Assembly (NCBI RefSeq): GCF_950097975.1
Contig: NZ_CATNHF010000032.1
Coordinates: forward strand, 1 to 64,000
DNA from: Microbacterium sp. T2.11-28
Lineage (GTDB): Bacteria > Actinomycetota > Actinomycetes > Actinomycetales > Microbacteriaceae
Reading direction: 5' to 3'
Length of the DNA stretch: 64,000 nt
Shown: positions 24,589 to 34,039 of the stretch, one piece after another
How positions within the stretch are numbered: position 1 is the first letter of the stretch
Layout of the letters: every line of letters begins with the position of its first letter
Program-made: the position numbers and the translations under genes
Notes under the pieces: model-generated
Databases searched by the model: none
What the model saw: the letters and a program-made list of their open reading frames with translations, nothing else
What the model was told of the DNA's origin: nothing

Positions 24589-25270
24589 GACCGCTCCGCG
24601 GCGAGGAAGTCGTGTCTCATGCCGAGGGTGTTGTCGGTGAGACGGATGGAGGCGGCGGAGTCGGTGACGGTGCCGGTGAGGGCACGGATCGCGTCGATGG
24701 TTTCGGGGACGACGATCGCCTCGTTGCACACCTGGTAGGTGAGGTATGCCTCGTCGCCGTCGACGGTGACGAGGTCTTCCCAGACCGCGACTTCCCACAT
24801 GTCCCCGCGGGGTCGGCCGAAGTCGCGCATCAGCTCGACCGTGGAGTTGAGGGCGACGAGCCCGTCGGACATGCGGATGAACGCGATGCGGGGGGCGGCG
24901 CGCAACGCGTCGAGGATCGGGTCGCGTGAGGCGCGGCGGGTCAGCTGCAGGGTCCAGTAGTGGTTGTGGGTATGCGTGCGCGCGCCCTTCGCGGCGATCG
25001 TGACCACGTCCAGGCCGGGAATCACGGTGCGCGCGTCCGCACCCTGGTGGGAGGGAATGACCGGTTCGGGAACCATCGTGTTCATGATGCCGCCCAGGTG
25101 CGATTCCCATGGGTCGGGGTGAGGCGGGCGGCGGATCTGATGCGCCAGTCGGTGATGATGTCCGCGACGCCAGTCAACTGCATGTCGGGTCGGGCGTGGA
25201 CGGCGTCGGCGACCCTCTTGCCGATCACGCCGTATCCGTTGACGCCGACTTTGATCCTGTCCCATCTCCC
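24585..25270 (-). pseudogene. type II glyceraldehyde-3-phosphate dehydrogenase, middle deleted
   Basis: The N-terminal piece (from about 25255) has the NAD-binding start IKVGVNGYGVIGKRVADAV. The C-terminal piece (from about 25115 to 24585) reads DPWESHLGGIMNTMVPEP, then IPSHQGADARTVIPGLDVVT and an IVVPETIDAIRAL helix. Both match archaeal-type (type II) GAPDH. About 120-130 residues between them, including the catalytic Cys region, are missing. The two pieces are out of frame near 25115. No in-frame start codon precedes the N-terminal piece. The gene cannot give an active enzyme. Type II GAPDH oxidises glyceraldehyde-3-phosphate in carbon metabolism. Confidence 0.85.
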
Positions 25271-25308
25271 TTTCCCCTTTTCATGGTGTTCTCGAGGCCG
25301 CGCACGGG

Positions 25309-26964
25309 TTAGTGGCGGGGCCGGCGGCGCCGCAGAGTCCATAGCAGGTAGCCGCCGAGCGCGCCGATCGTGCCGGTCCCGGCGCCGATCAGGACGCCTT
25401 CCCGGGAGCGCCATTTCGTGTTCCCGCCGACGAGGGTGCCGATCCCGCCGATCAGCGCGGCGGCGATCATTCCCGCGACGACACGGTTGCCGACGCGTTC
25501 GGCGCGCCCGACGAGAGGTTCCAGCTCCGTCGCGCGCAGGTGCACCTCGAACCCGCCGTCTTCGAGGAGATGCCGGAGCCGGCTCAGGGTGGCGGGCAGC
25601 TCGGTGAGCAGTGCTCCGGTGTCGGCTCCCGCGCGCGCCCATCGCCGGGCCAGAGCCGGCAGGGACAGCTGGGCGCGGGTGAGCTGCTCAGCGTAGGGCT
25701 GCAGGGCGTCGAGCATCTGGAAGTCCGGATCCAGCCGCGCCGCGGTCCCTTCGGCCATCATCAGCACTTTGAACAGCAGCGCCGTCTCCTGCGGAAGGTG
25801 CAGCTGGTGCTGCCGCAGGATGCCGAGCAGCTGCTGGAGCATGGTTGCGAGGCTGATCTCCGACAGCGAACGGCCCCGGTAGCGGGCCGTGAACGCGGTG
25901 ATCGCCTGCCGCAGCCCTGCCCGGTCGACGACGTCGGCGGTCCGGGAGAGTTCTATCAGGGCGGTGGTGAGGGCGTCCGGGTCGTCGCGGGTGAAGGCGA
26001 GCACGATGCCGGCGAGGCCGTCCGTGGTCTGTTCGGTGAGCTCCCCGACCATCCCGAAGTCGATCAGCGCGAGCGCGCCGTCGGGCTGCACGAACATGTT
26101 CCCGGGATGGGGGTCGGCATGGAAGAACCGGTTGTCGAACACCATCGTGAGCACGATGTCGGCACCCAGCCGCGCGAGTGCGACCCGGTCGATGCCGGCG
26201 GCGTCCAGGCCCTCCAGGTCGTCGATCCGCACCCCGCTCATCCGCTCCAGGGTCAGCACGCGCGAGGTCGTGGTCTCCCCGTGCACGCGGGGAATCCGCA
26301 CCCGCGCCGCGTGGGCGAACTCCTGCGCGAACCGTTCGGCGTTGCGGGCCTCCTGCAGGTAGTCCAGCTCGGCACGCAGCGTGCGGGAGAACTCCTCCAC
26401 CAGCCCGGGCAGGTCGTACTGCCGGATGGCATCCCAGCGCCGGTCGGCGCGGTCGGCGAGGTTGCGGAGAATGTCCAGGTCTTCGTGCACCTGCGCGACC
26501 ACGCCGGGCCGGCGCACCTTCACGACGACCTCGGTGCCGTCGTGAAGAGTTGCCGCGTACGCCTGCCCGATGGACGCCGCCGCCAGCGGCATCGGGTCGA
26601 ACTGGGCAAACACGTGCTCTGGGTCGGCGCCGAGCTCTTCACGGAGCACGTCCCGAATGCCCTCCCACGGTGCCGCGGCGACGTCGTCCTGCAGTTTGGC
26701 GAACTCGGCGACCCATGCCGCGGGGAGCAGATCGTGCCGGGTGGAGAGGATCTGGCCCAGTTTCACGAACGTCGGCCCGAGCTCCTCCAACGCGACCCGC
26801 ACATGCTCCGGGTTCGTGTAGGGGTCCTCCTGCCGGGCGTGTCCGAGGGCGCCGCGGTGGAACGGCACCAAGCCGCCCAGGCCCAGCACGCCGGCCAGGA
26901 CGCCGAGTCCGTGCCGGCGCAGCACGGCCCCGATCTGCCGGTACCGGCTACCCCCCGCGCCCAT
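25309..26964 (-). CDS. ABC1/UbiB-family atypical kinase (551 aa)
   Basis: The conserved UbiB motifs are present: the GQ-containing FVKLGQILSTRHDLLP, the Ala-rich loop PLAAASIGQAYAA, the VVVKVRRPG lysine, then HADPHPGN and the metal-binding DFGMVG. The last 50 residues contain two membrane helices (VVAGMIAAALIGGIGTL and LIGAGTGTIGALGGYLLW). These proteins help quinone or lipid metabolism or membrane-linked redox functions. Here the substrate is unknown. The ATG at 26964 shares one base with the stop of the preceding AAA_28 gene. A link with copper through quinones or respiratory chain function is inference. Confidence 0.88.
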   Translation of the reverse strand: MGAGGSRYRQIGAVLRRHGLGVLAGVLGLGGLVPFHRGALGHARQEDPYTNPEHVRVALEELGPTFVKLGQILSTRHDLLPAAWVAEFAKLQDDVAAAPWEGIRDVLREELGADPEHVFAQFDPMPLAAASIGQAYAATLHDGTEVVVKVRRPGVVAQVHEDLDILRNLADRADRRWDAIRQYDLPGLVEEFSRTLRAELDYLQEARNAERFAQEFAHAARVRIPRVHGETTTSRVLTLERMSGVRIDDLEGLDAAGIDRVALARLGADIVLTMVFDNRFFHADPHPGNMFVQPDGALALIDFGMVGELTEQTTDGLAGIVLAFTRDDPDALTTALIELSRTADVVDRAGLRQAITAFTARYRGRSLSEISLATMLQQLLGILRQHQLHLPQETALLFKVLMMAEGTAARLDPDFQMLDALQPYAEQLTRAQLSLPALARRWARAGADTGALLTELPATLSRLRHLLEDGGFEVHLRATELEPLVGRAERVGNRVVAGMIAAALIGGIGTLVGGNTKWRSREGVLIGAGTGTIGALGGYLLWTLRRRRPRH

Positions 26965-27551
26965 CAGCTCACGCCCCTCTCAGCTGGCCTGTCGGCCGAT
27001 GCTCGTTCCAGGATGAGTTCGACGCGCACGTCCGGGGCGAGCGCGGGGACGGTGACGACGGGGAAACCCAGCTCCTCATACACCTGCCCGAGCAGGTCGT
27101 GGATGCGCCGCTGCGCGGCGGGGTCCTCGGTGCGCGCGTAGTCGGGCGCCAGCGGGAGCAGGTCCAGCAGGAACACCGTCGCGTACCGGGTGGCGGCCAG
27201 CGCGCCCAGCAGGGCGGTGTCGGGCTCGAGGTTGAGGAAGCGGTAATAGGCGAGCGAGTCCGGCAGGGCACGGTCCAGGAACACCGTCTGTTGCGGGTCG
27301 AGGGAGTGCTCCTGCTCGATCTGCATGTCTACGACCGCGCGCTGGAACTCGCTCTGCCGTGCCCGCACCTCCGCAGTGCTGCGCCCGGTGATCCGTTGCA
27401 GGTCGATGTAGTGCCGGGCGTGCTCGATCGTGGTCGTGTATCCGCGGTCGCGCAGCAGGTTGACCGTGGTGGTCTTGCCCGAGCTGGGACCGCCCGTCAC
27501 GACGTGCCAACGGGTGGGCTGTGCGGGCCGCGGCTCCTGGATGCCGGTCAT
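26964..27551 (-). CDS. AAA_28-like P-loop ATPase (195 aa)
   Basis: Walker A is GGPSSGKTT near the N-terminus. A FLDRALPDSLAYYRFL segment and TVFLLDLLPL strand are typical of AAA_28 NTPases, which resemble nucleotide or small-molecule kinases. Function is unknown. ATG 27551 lies 19 bp from the CsoR-type operator (27570-27586), which also faces csoR, so both directions may be copper-regulated. It is the first gene of the minus-strand block with UbiB, DUF2933 and EamA. Confidence 0.75.
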   Translation of the reverse strand: MTGIQEPRPAQPTRWHVVTGGPSSGKTTTVNLLRDRGYTTTIEHARHYIDLQRITGRSTAEVRARQSEFQRAVVDMQIEQEHSLDPQQTVFLDRALPDSLAYYRFLNLEPDTALLGALAATRYATVFLLDLLPLAPDYARTEDPAAQRRIHDLLGQVYEELGFPVVTVPALAPDVRVELILERASADRPAERGVS

Positions 27552-27569
27552 GACCTCACCCTACACCCG

Positions 27570-27586
27570 GTACCCCTACAGGGTAT
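27570..27586. promoter_or_regulatory. CsoR-type operator 1, csoR promoter
   Basis: GTACCC-N5-GGGTAT palindrome, 17 bp, 25 bp before csoR. Its right half leads directly into TATGGT, a possible -10 box. Three other sites of the same form occur at 36137, 46607 and 46684. CsoR proteins bind such G/C-tract palindromes with TA steps (family knowledge). Confidence 0.75.
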
Positions 27587-27611
27587 GGTAGATTGTAGGT
27601 GGAGGTACGAG

Positions 27612-27896
27612 ATGGCACACGGGTATGTGGACAACAAGCCGGCGCTGCTGGCGCGGCTGAGCCGCGCGGAGGGGCAGGTCCGCGGGATCGCGCGGATGAT
27701 CGACGAGGACGTCTACTGCATCGACGTGCTGACCCAGGTGTCGGCGGCGACGAAGGCGCTGGAGTCCGTCGCGCTGGCGCTGCTGGAAGACCACCTCGCG
27801 CATTGCGTCGCGCAGGCGACCGCCGAAGGCGGCCCGGTCGCGGAGGAGAAGCTGCGTGAGGCGAACGCCGCGATCGCGCGCCTCGTGCGCTCCTAA
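27612..27896 (+). CDS. csoR: copper-sensing repressor CsoR
   Basis: This 94-residue DUF156 protein has the copper ligands in exact place: Cys36 (VYCIDVL), His61 and Cys65 (HLAHC). CsoR is an all-helical repressor that leaves DNA when it binds Cu(I). The GGAGG site at 27601-27605 fixes the ATG at 27612. It is followed by a metallochaperone and copA, and preceded by the 17-bp operator, so it should repress its own operon. Nickel- or sulfur-sensing relatives differ in these ligands, so copper is the likely signal. Confidence 0.93.
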   Translation: MAHGYVDNKPALLARLSRAEGQVRGIARMIDEDVYCIDVLTQVSAATKALESVALALLEDHLAHCVAQATAEGGPVAEEKLREANAAIARLVRS

Positions 27897-27941
27897 CCTC
27901 GCCCCACTCACATCGTTCAACGCTCTTGAAGGGAGCACATC

Positions 27942-28292
27942 ATGACCGGACAGGGATTCCAGGACCTCGGACTGCAGGCGACGAGCACCGACGCGGGGTG
28001 CGCGTGTTGCAGCCCCACCTCACACGGCGCGGCAGCCACCGACACCACCGCAGTCCCGGCGACGGGTGACGTTGTGTCGGCGCAGTTCCTGGTGGAGGGG
28101 ATGACCTGCTCGCACTGCGTGCGCAGCGTGACCGAGGAGGTCTCCGCGATCGACGGTGTCTCCGACGTCGCCGTCGATCTGCGCGCCGGTGGCGTGTCCA
28201 CGGTGACGGTGTCCAGCGCGACGCCGGTGGATGCGGCGCGGGTGCGGGAGGCGGTGGAGGAGGCCGGCTACAGCCTCGCCTCAGTGTCATGA
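27942..28292 (+). CDS. copper chaperone with HMA domain (116 aa)
   Basis: The C-terminal HMA domain (about 47-116) has the metal loop GMTCSHC and ends GYSLASVS. The N-terminal 45 residues carry an additional GCACCSP cluster, unlike the standard 68-residue CopZ. The added cysteines could act as a second Cu(I) site or a redox switch. It precedes copA with a 4-nt overlap and would deliver Cu(I) to it. GGGAGC about 10 bp upstream supports the ATG at 27942. Confidence 0.85.
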   Translation: MTGQGFQDLGLQATSTDAGCACCSPTSHGAAATDTTAVPATGDVVSAQFLVEGMTCSHCVRSVTEEVSAIDGVSDVAVDLRAGGVSTVTVSSATPVDAARVREAVEEAGYSLASVS

Positions 28293-30580
28293 CCACGACG
28301 ACGACGGATGTTGATCTCGACATCACCGGGATGACCTGCGCGTCGTGCGCGACCAGGGTGGAGCGGAAGCTGAATAGACTGCCGGGGGTGGCGGCGACGG
28401 TCAATTTCGCCACCGAGAAAGCCCGCGTGCACGCCGAGTCCCCGGTGCCGCTGGAGGAGCTGATCTCGGCGGTCGAGCAGGCCGGGTACGGGGCCTCCGT
28501 CCCCGCCCCACCGGCCACCGAAGCCCCCGATGAACAGGCCACGGTGCCGCGGGATACGGAGTTGGTGTCGTTGCGGCAGCGGCTGATCGTCTCGACGGTC
28601 CTGGCGGTGCCGGTGGCGGTGTTGTCGATGATCCCGGTGCTGCAGTTCACCTACTGGCAGTGGCTGACCCTGACCCTTGCGGCGCCGGTGGTGGTGTGGG
28701 GAGCGTGGCCGTTCCACCGTGCCGCGGCGATCAACGCCCGCCACGGTGCGGCGACGATGGACACCCTGATCAGCCTGGGCGTGCTGGCCGCGTTCGGCTG
28801 GTCCCTGTATGCAATGTTCTTCGGCGGCGCCGGCATGCCCGGGATGCGGATGAGCGTCACCTTCGTCGGCACCCCGCAGTCCGGCGGTCACGAGGTGTAT
28901 CTGGAGGTCGCCGCCCTGGTGACGGTGTTCATCCTCCTCGGCCGCTACCTGGAGACGCGCGCGAAGCGGCAATCCGGGGAAGCTCTGCGCGCCCTGCTGG
29001 AGCTGGGCGCGAAAGATGCCGTCGTCCTCCGCACAGGTAGCGAACAGCGCGTCCCCGTCGCCCAGCTGGTGCCCGGCGACATCGTGGTGGTGCGGCCCGG
29101 GGAGAAGATCCCCGCCGACGGTGTCGTCACCGAGGGTGTCTCCGCGGTGGACGAGTCGATGCTGACCGGCGAGTCCGTACCCGTCGAAGTCGCCCCCGGC
29201 TCGAAGGTGGTCGGCGCGACCGTGAACACCGGCGGCCGGCTGCTGGTAGAGCTCACCCGGGTCGGCGCGGACACGGAGCTGGCCCGGATGGCCAGGCTGG
29301 TGGAGGAGGCGCAGACCGGGAAGGCGCAGGTGCAGCGCCTCGCCGACCGGGTCTCCGCGATCTTCGTCCCCATCGTCATCGCCCTCGCCATCGTCGCGTT
29401 CACGGTATGGCTGCTGGTCGGCGCCTCCCCGGAGGTCGCGTTCACCGCCGCGGTGACGACGCTGATCATCGCGTGCCCGTGCGCGCTCGGGCTGGCGACC
29501 CCGACCGCGCTGCTGGTCGGCACCGGTCGGGGCGCGCAGCTGGGCATCCTGATCCGCGGCCCGCAGGTGCTGGAGCAGACCCGCCGCATCGACACCGTGG
29601 TGCTGGACAAGACCGGCACCATCACCGCCGGCACCATGACCGTCACCGCCACCCACCCCGCCGCAGGGACCGACGAGACGGAGCTGGTGCAGGTCGCCGG
29701 GGCGCTCGAGCACGGCTCCGAGCACCCCATCGGCCGCGCCATCACCAACGCGGCCAGCGGCCCGCTCGCGGCAGTGGAATCGTTCCAAGCCGAGGCCGGG
29801 CAGGGCGTGCAGGGCATCGTCGACGGCCGGATGGTCGCCGCGGGCCGCGCCTCCTGGATCACCACCCAGTGGTCCCTCCCCATCCCCTCAGGCCTCGCCG
29901 ACACCATCGCGGCGGACGAGGCTGCGGGGGCGACGGTCACGGTGGTGGCGTGGGACGGGCAGGTGCGCGGGGCGATCAGCGTCGCCGACACCATCAAACC
30001 CACCAGCCGTGAGGCGGTCGCACGGCTCCGGGAGCTCGGGTTGACCCCGATCCTGCTCACCGGCGACAACCCCGGCGCCGCCCGCGCGATCGCCAACCAG
30101 GCCGGGATCGAGGACGTCCGCGCCGGGGTCACCCCGCAGGGCAAGCTCGACACCATCCGCGACCTGCAGGCCGCGGGCCGGGTGGTCGCGATGGTCGGCG
30201 ACGGCGTCAACGACGCCGCAGCCCTCGCCGCCGCCGACCTCGGGATCGCGATGGGCACTGGCACCGACGCGGCCATCACCGCCGCGGACCTGACCATCGT
30301 CTCCGGCGACCTGATGCTGGTCCCGGACGCGATCCGGCTGGCCCGCCGCACCCTGGGCACGATCAAGGGGAACCTGTTCTGGGCGTTCGCGTACAACGTC
30401 GCCGCGATCCCGGTCGCGATGCTCGCCCTGCTCAACCCCATCCTCGCCGCCGCGGCAATGGCGTTCAGCAGCGTGTTCGTCGTCACCAACAGCCTCCGCC
30501 TGCGCCGCTTCCGCCCCCTGCCCACCCCAACCCGTGCCGGCGCCCCCGCCACCCGAGAGCCCGCGCCCGTCCAGGCCTAA
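28289..30580 (+). CDS. copA: Cu(I)-exporting P-type ATPase, CopA-like
   Basis: The 763-residue P1B ATPase has an N-terminal HMA domain with GMTCASC (14-20), eight membrane helices, actuator TGES (293-296), the ion-binding CPC (396-398), the phosphorylated DKTGT (440-444), SEHP (477-480) and GDGVNDAAA. The CPC triad marks Cu(I) selectivity. The His/Met-rich loop between helices ([12 protein letters not shown]) is short. ATG 28289 overlaps the chaperone stop by 4 nt. It is the main copper pump of this island. Confidence 0.93.
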   Translation: MTTTTTDVDLDITGMTCASCATRVERKLNRLPGVAATVNFATEKARVHAESPVPLEELISAVEQAGYGASVPAPPATEAPDEQATVPRDTELVSLRQRLIVSTVLAVPVAVLSMIPVLQFTYWQWLTLTLAAPVVVWGAWPFHRAAAINARHGAATMDTLISLGVLAAFGWSLYAMFFGGAGMPGMRMSVTFVGTPQSGGHEVYLEVAALVTVFILLGRYLETRAKRQSGEALRALLELGAKDAVVLRTGSEQRVPVAQLVPGDIVVVRPGEKIPADGVVTEGVSAVDESMLTGESVPVEVAPGSKVVGATVNTGGRLLVELTRVGADTELARMARLVEEAQTGKAQVQRLADRVSAIFVPIVIALAIVAFTVWLLVGASPEVAFTAAVTTLIIACPCALGLATPTALLVGTGRGAQLGILIRGPQVLEQTRRIDTVVLDKTGTITAGTMTVTATHPAAGTDETELVQVAGALEHGSEHPIGRAITNAASGPLAAVESFQAEAGQGVQGIVDGRMVAAGRASWITTQWSLPIPSGLADTIAADEAAGATVTVVAWDGQVRGAISVADTIKPTSREAVARLRELGLTPILLTGDNPGAARAIANQAGIEDVRAGVTPQGKLDTIRDLQAAGRVVAMVGDGVNDAAALAAADLGIAMGTGTDAAITAADLTIVSGDLMLVPDAIRLARRTLGTIKGNLFWAFAYNVAAIPVAMLALLNPILAAAAMAFSSVFVVTNSLRLRRFRPLPTPTRAGAPATREPAPVQA

Positions 30581-30605
30581 CCATCGCTCGAGAAGGAGAC
30601 ACACC

Positions 30606-30905
30606 ATGTCCCACGACCACGACCACGACCACTCCGGGCACGACCACACGCACGGGCACGACCATGGAGGACACGAGCATGGTGCGCACGAGCATGGTGC
30701 GCACGAGCATCACCATCACGAGCCGCCGGCGGGGGCGACGAACCTGGTGACCTGTCCGGTGATGCCCGGCAACCAGGTCGACCCGGCCTGGGCCGAGCAG
30801 CGCGGCCTGTTCCGCGACTACCAGGGCAGCCGGTACTGGTTCTGCTGCGCCGAGTGCGGGCCGCTGTTCGACGCCGACCCGGCCCGCTACGCGCACGCCG
30901 CCTGA
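30606..30905 (+). CDS. YHS-domain protein with His-rich N-terminus (99 aa)
   Basis: Residues 1-40 are almost only His, Asp, Glu and Gly. The rest is a YHS domain with the metal-binding TCPVMPGN, YWFCCAECG and a DPARY ending. The domain binds metal and occurs fused to or next to copper ATPases. The His-rich part would buffer copper or nickel. A site GAAGGAG precedes the ATG at 30606. It follows copA by 25 bp in the same operon. Confidence 0.85.
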   Translation: MSHDHDHDHSGHDHTHGHDHGGHEHGAHEHGAHEHHHHEPPAGATNLVTCPVMPGNQVDPAWAEQRGLFRDYQGSRYWFCCAECGPLFDADPARYAHAA

Positions 30906-30935
30906 CCGGCCAGATAACCCGGTCGGAGATAGAGG

Positions 30936-31553
30936 GTGGACACGGCGGTCGGGCTGGTGCAGGCGTACCTGCGGGTCAACGGCTACTTCACCGTCGCCGA
31001 ATACCCCGTGCTGGACGCCACCGGTCCCGGCGGTCCCCGCACCATCACCGACCTGGACATACTCGCCGTACGGCTGCACCGCGCACCGGGAGCGTCCGGG
31101 ACCGTCGACGCACCGCTGGACCCGGCCCTGGGTGCCGGGGGCGGAGCGGACATGATCGTCGGCGAGGTCAAGGAAGGCCGCCCGCACCCCAACCCGGCGA
31201 TGCGGGACCCGGCCGTGCTGGAAGCCGCGTTCACCCGGTTCGGGTGCTGCGCCCCGACCGATGCCGCCCGGCTGGTCGCCGAACTGCTGGAAACGGGACG
31301 GACGGTGGCGCCGGAAGGGCACACGATCCGCACGGTCGTGTTCGGCAACCCCACCTCCCCGCCCGGGGCGGGGGCGCCGTGGCACACCGTCCCGTTCGCC
31401 CGGGTGCTGCGCTACCTCGAAGACCACCTGAGCGCGCACTGGGGCATCCTCGGCCGCACCCAGATCAAGGACGACACCCTCGCCCTGCTGGCCCTGCGGG
31501 AGAAGGCCCACCGCGCCGCGACCGGCGCCTCCCGCCAAGGCACGGACCGGTAG
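30936..31553 (+). CDS. PD-(D/E)XK-like protein in the copA operon (205 aa)
   Basis: The sequence has the active-site pattern of restriction-endonuclease-like proteins: Asp41 in TDLDILAVRL and E77-V-K79 in DMIVGEVKEG, with a preceding helix VGLVQAYLRVNGYF. No DNA-binding domain or partner is visible. It starts with GTG at 30936, 30 bp after the YHS gene. Such small proteins occur in actinobacterial metal islands, but their work is unknown. A nuclease acting on damaged DNA or on competing elements is one idea; structural roles are possible. Confidence 0.5.
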   Translation: MDTAVGLVQAYLRVNGYFTVAEYPVLDATGPGGPRTITDLDILAVRLHRAPGASGTVDAPLDPALGAGGGADMIVGEVKEGRPHPNPAMRDPAVLEAAFTRFGCCAPTDAARLVAELLETGRTVAPEGHTIRTVVFGNPTSPPGAGAPWHTVPFARVLRYLEDHLSAHWGILGRTQIKDDTLALLALREKAHRAATGASRQGTDR

Positions 31554-31561
31554 GGCGGGTC

Positions 31562-32402
31562 ATGGCGGGGGAGCGTGTGCACACGCAGGGGGAGCCGGTG
31601 TGGGTGCGCACCCGTGACGGGCGCGCCCTTTATGCGATGGTGCTGCCGGGTCCCGCCGGGGGCCCCCGGGGTGCCGACGGTGGTGTTCGAGGCGGGATCG
31701 GCGGCGACCCGCTCCACCTGGGCGTCGGTGCAGACCCGGGTCGCCGCGTTCACGCGGGCCGTGGTGTATGACCGGGCAGGGCTGGGTCGGTCCGCCCCGG
31801 ATAGTGCAGGGCGCACCCTGGACCGGATGGCCGACGACCTGAACGATCTGCTGGACGGCCTCGAGCCGAGCAGCGGGTTCGTGCAGGTGGGGCATTCCGC
31901 GGGCGGCCCGATGGTGCTGGTGGATCCGACCGACGAGGCAGCGACCCAGCAGTTCGGTGTGCCGTCCCGGGTCGGGGAGAAGATCGTGATCGCCGTGGAG
32001 TGGGTGCTGGCACGGGTGGGGTTGCTGGAGCGGTTCTTCCGGTTCCTCGGGGAGGGGATACCCGAGGATGTGCGGGCGGATCTTGACCGTGAGGCGTTCC
32101 GGCCCGCGGTGGTTATCACCCAGGGTCGGCATGCGCGCACGTTCCTCACCGAGCTGCACGCCTGGCGCGGCGACCCGCCGGTGCTGCCCGATGTCCCGGT
32201 CACCGTCATCTCCGGCAGTCTCGCGGACGGGATGCCGCGACGGGTCCGGGATACCGCGACCGCCGCCGGGCGGTATCGGGCCGCACGGTCCCGGCAGGGC
32301 CGGCACGTGGTCGCTGCCCGCTCCGGCCACTACATCCCCGCCATAGAAGCGGAACTGATCGCTGCGGAGATCCGCCGCCTCGTCCTCCCGCCCGTCGGAT
32401 AG
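31562..32402 (+). pseudogene. alpha/beta hydrolase, frameshift plus internal deletion
   Basis: The N-terminal frame (ATG 31562) reads EPVWVRTRDGRALYAMVLPG. An extra G in the GGGGG run at 31658-31662 throws it out of frame. The continuing frame reads APGVPTVVFEAGSAATRST and YDRAGLGRS, with the nucleophile motif GHSAGGP, ending at 32402. Directly after GGPMV comes LVDPTDEA, so about 20 residues that normally separate these motifs are missing. The catalytic fold is probably destroyed. It follows the nuclease-like gene by 8 bp. Confidence 0.75.
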
Positions 32403-32431
32403 CCCCGGGTTGTCGGACCGGGCATGCCTGG

Positions 32432-34039
32432 TCAGGCCACGGCAGGGGTGCGTCGCCGCCGGGCGATCGCACCGGTGAGGGCGAGACCACCCAGCCCACC
32501 CCACAGGGTGACAGTGGAGACACCTTGTCCGATGAGGACGGCGGGGGTGAGCCCGGTGCGCAGGTCGGTGTCGGCGATCATCGCCCCGGCCTGTCCGGCG
32601 GGCAGACCGGTGAGGGTGCTGCCGTCGGGGCGGATGATCTGGCTGGTGCCGACGGTGGAGACGTTCACCACAGTGCGGCCGGTCTCCACCGCGCGGATCC
32701 GGGCGACCGCGAGCTGCTGCAGGTTCTCGTCCGTGCCGCGGAAGTCGGCATTGTTGGTCTGGAACACCAGCAGCTCCGCACCGGCGGTGACGCTCTCGGC
32801 GATGACCTCGTCGTAGATCACGTCGAAGCAGATCGCCAACCCCACCGGCACACCGCCGACGGTGACCAGCGGCACGTCCGTGCCGTGCGCGTAGTCGCGT
32901 TGCAGCAGCCCGACCAGGTCGGGGGCGAGCAGGGTGTAGAACGCCCGGTCGGGCACGTACTCGCCGAACGGCACCGGGTGGCGTTTCGCGTGCGTCTGCG
33001 TCTGCTCCCGCCGCGGCGTGGCACCGGTGGTGGCCGGGTCCCACAGGAACGACGTGTTGTAGATGTTGCCACCCGACGTGGTGGCCGCGTTCGCCAGCAG
33101 CGGGGCCCCTGCCCGGGTGCTGATGCCGGTGAGGTACTCCGCCAGCCACGGGGTCTGGAACGGGTCAGCATCCAGCCCTTCCGGCCACACCACCACATCC
33201 ACATCCGCGTCGAGCACCGGGCCGGTCGCGTCTCCCTGCGCCCGGGCGATCGCCCCCACGGTGCGCTGGTCGAAGTACCCGGACGGGCCGTTGCCTTGCA
33301 CCGCCCCGACCCGCATCGTCCCGGCCGGTGTCGTGGGAAACGCCGGGACCAAAACCAGCATCAGGGCGGTGACGGCGGGTACGGCGGCGGGCAGCGGGCG
33401 ACGCCACAGGCCGGTCCGGATCGTTTCGATCGCGGCGGCGACGGTGAAGACCATCAGGAAGGTGAGCCCGCTCACTCCGACCCAGGACACCGTCTGCACG
33501 AGGGGGCTGTCGGCTTGGGTGATCCCGAGCCGCGCCCACGGCAGCCCACCGTACGGCCAGGCGCCCAGCAGCACCTCCCGGCCCGTCCATAACGCGGCCA
33601 GCAGGCCCGGCAGCAGGAGCAGGCGTCCGACCGGGCCGGGGGCGGCGCGCGGCATCCACCGGTACGCGAGCGTCAGCGGGATGATTCCGACCGCGGTCAG
33701 GGTCCCTTCCACCACGGTCAGTGCCGCCCACGGCACCGGCCCGAGATACCGGGTCGTCCAGGACACCAGCAGCCCGAAGAACAGCAACCCGAACACCGCC
33801 CCGACCGCGACTGCCCCCCACACGCTCCGGCCGATCAGGGCGAGAAGCAGCAGCCCGGTCGCGGCGAACGCGGCTGGCCAGAATCCCATCTCCGGGTAGG
33901 CGAGATCCATCAGCACCGCCGCGGCCGCCGCGACCGGCAACGCCACCGCCAACGGCATCACCGCCCGGGCACGGCGATTCGGCGGGGTGGGTTGGGGGTG
34001 CCCGTGCGGGTCCTGGAGGGGCGTCGGCGTGGCGGTCAT
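32432..34039 (-). CDS. lnt: apolipoprotein N-acyltransferase
   Basis: Lnt adds the third acyl chain to lipoproteins in the membrane. About six N-terminal membrane helices (25-220) are followed by a nitrilase-like domain with the catalytic triad: Glu in VVWPEGLD, Lys in AKRHPVPFGEY and Cys in GLAICFDVIYD. A final helix anchors the C-terminus. The frame ends 29 bp from the pseudogene on the other strand. ATG 34039 overlaps the next gene by 4 nt. It probably serves the lipoproteins encoded in this island. Confidence 0.9.
   Translation of the reverse strand: MTATPTPLQDPHGHPQPTPPNRRARAVMPLAVALPVAAAAAVLMDLAYPEMGFWPAAFAATGLLLLALIGRSVWGAVAVGAVFGLLFFGLLVSWTTRYLGPVPWAALTVVEGTLTAVGIIPLTLAYRWMPRAAPGPVGRLLLLPGLLAALWTGREVLLGAWPYGGLPWARLGITQADSPLVQTVSWVGVSGLTFLMVFTVAAAIETIRTGLWRRPLPAAVPAVTALMLVLVPAFPTTPAGTMRVGAVQGNGPSGYFDQRTVGAIARAQGDATGPVLDADVDVVVWPEGLDADPFQTPWLAEYLTGISTRAGAPLLANAATTSGGNIYNTSFLWDPATTGATPRREQTQTHAKRHPVPFGEYVPDRAFYTLLAPDLVGLLQRDYAHGTDVPLVTVGGVPVGLAICFDVIYDEVIAESVTAGAELLVFQTNNADFRGTDENLQQLAVARIRAVETGRTVVNVSTVGTSQIIRPDGSTLTGLPAGQAGAMIADTDLRTGLTPAVLIGQGVSTVTLWGGLGGLALTGAIARRRRTPAVA

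Noticed and set aside
26178-27896. 572-aa plus-strand frame
   Set aside because: Only its last 94 residues are real (CsoR, from ATG 27612). The rest is Pro/Arg-rich antisense of the UbiB and AAA_28 genes.
28268-30552. 500+ aa minus-strand frames opposite copA
   Set aside because: Shadow of copA; no start context or motifs.
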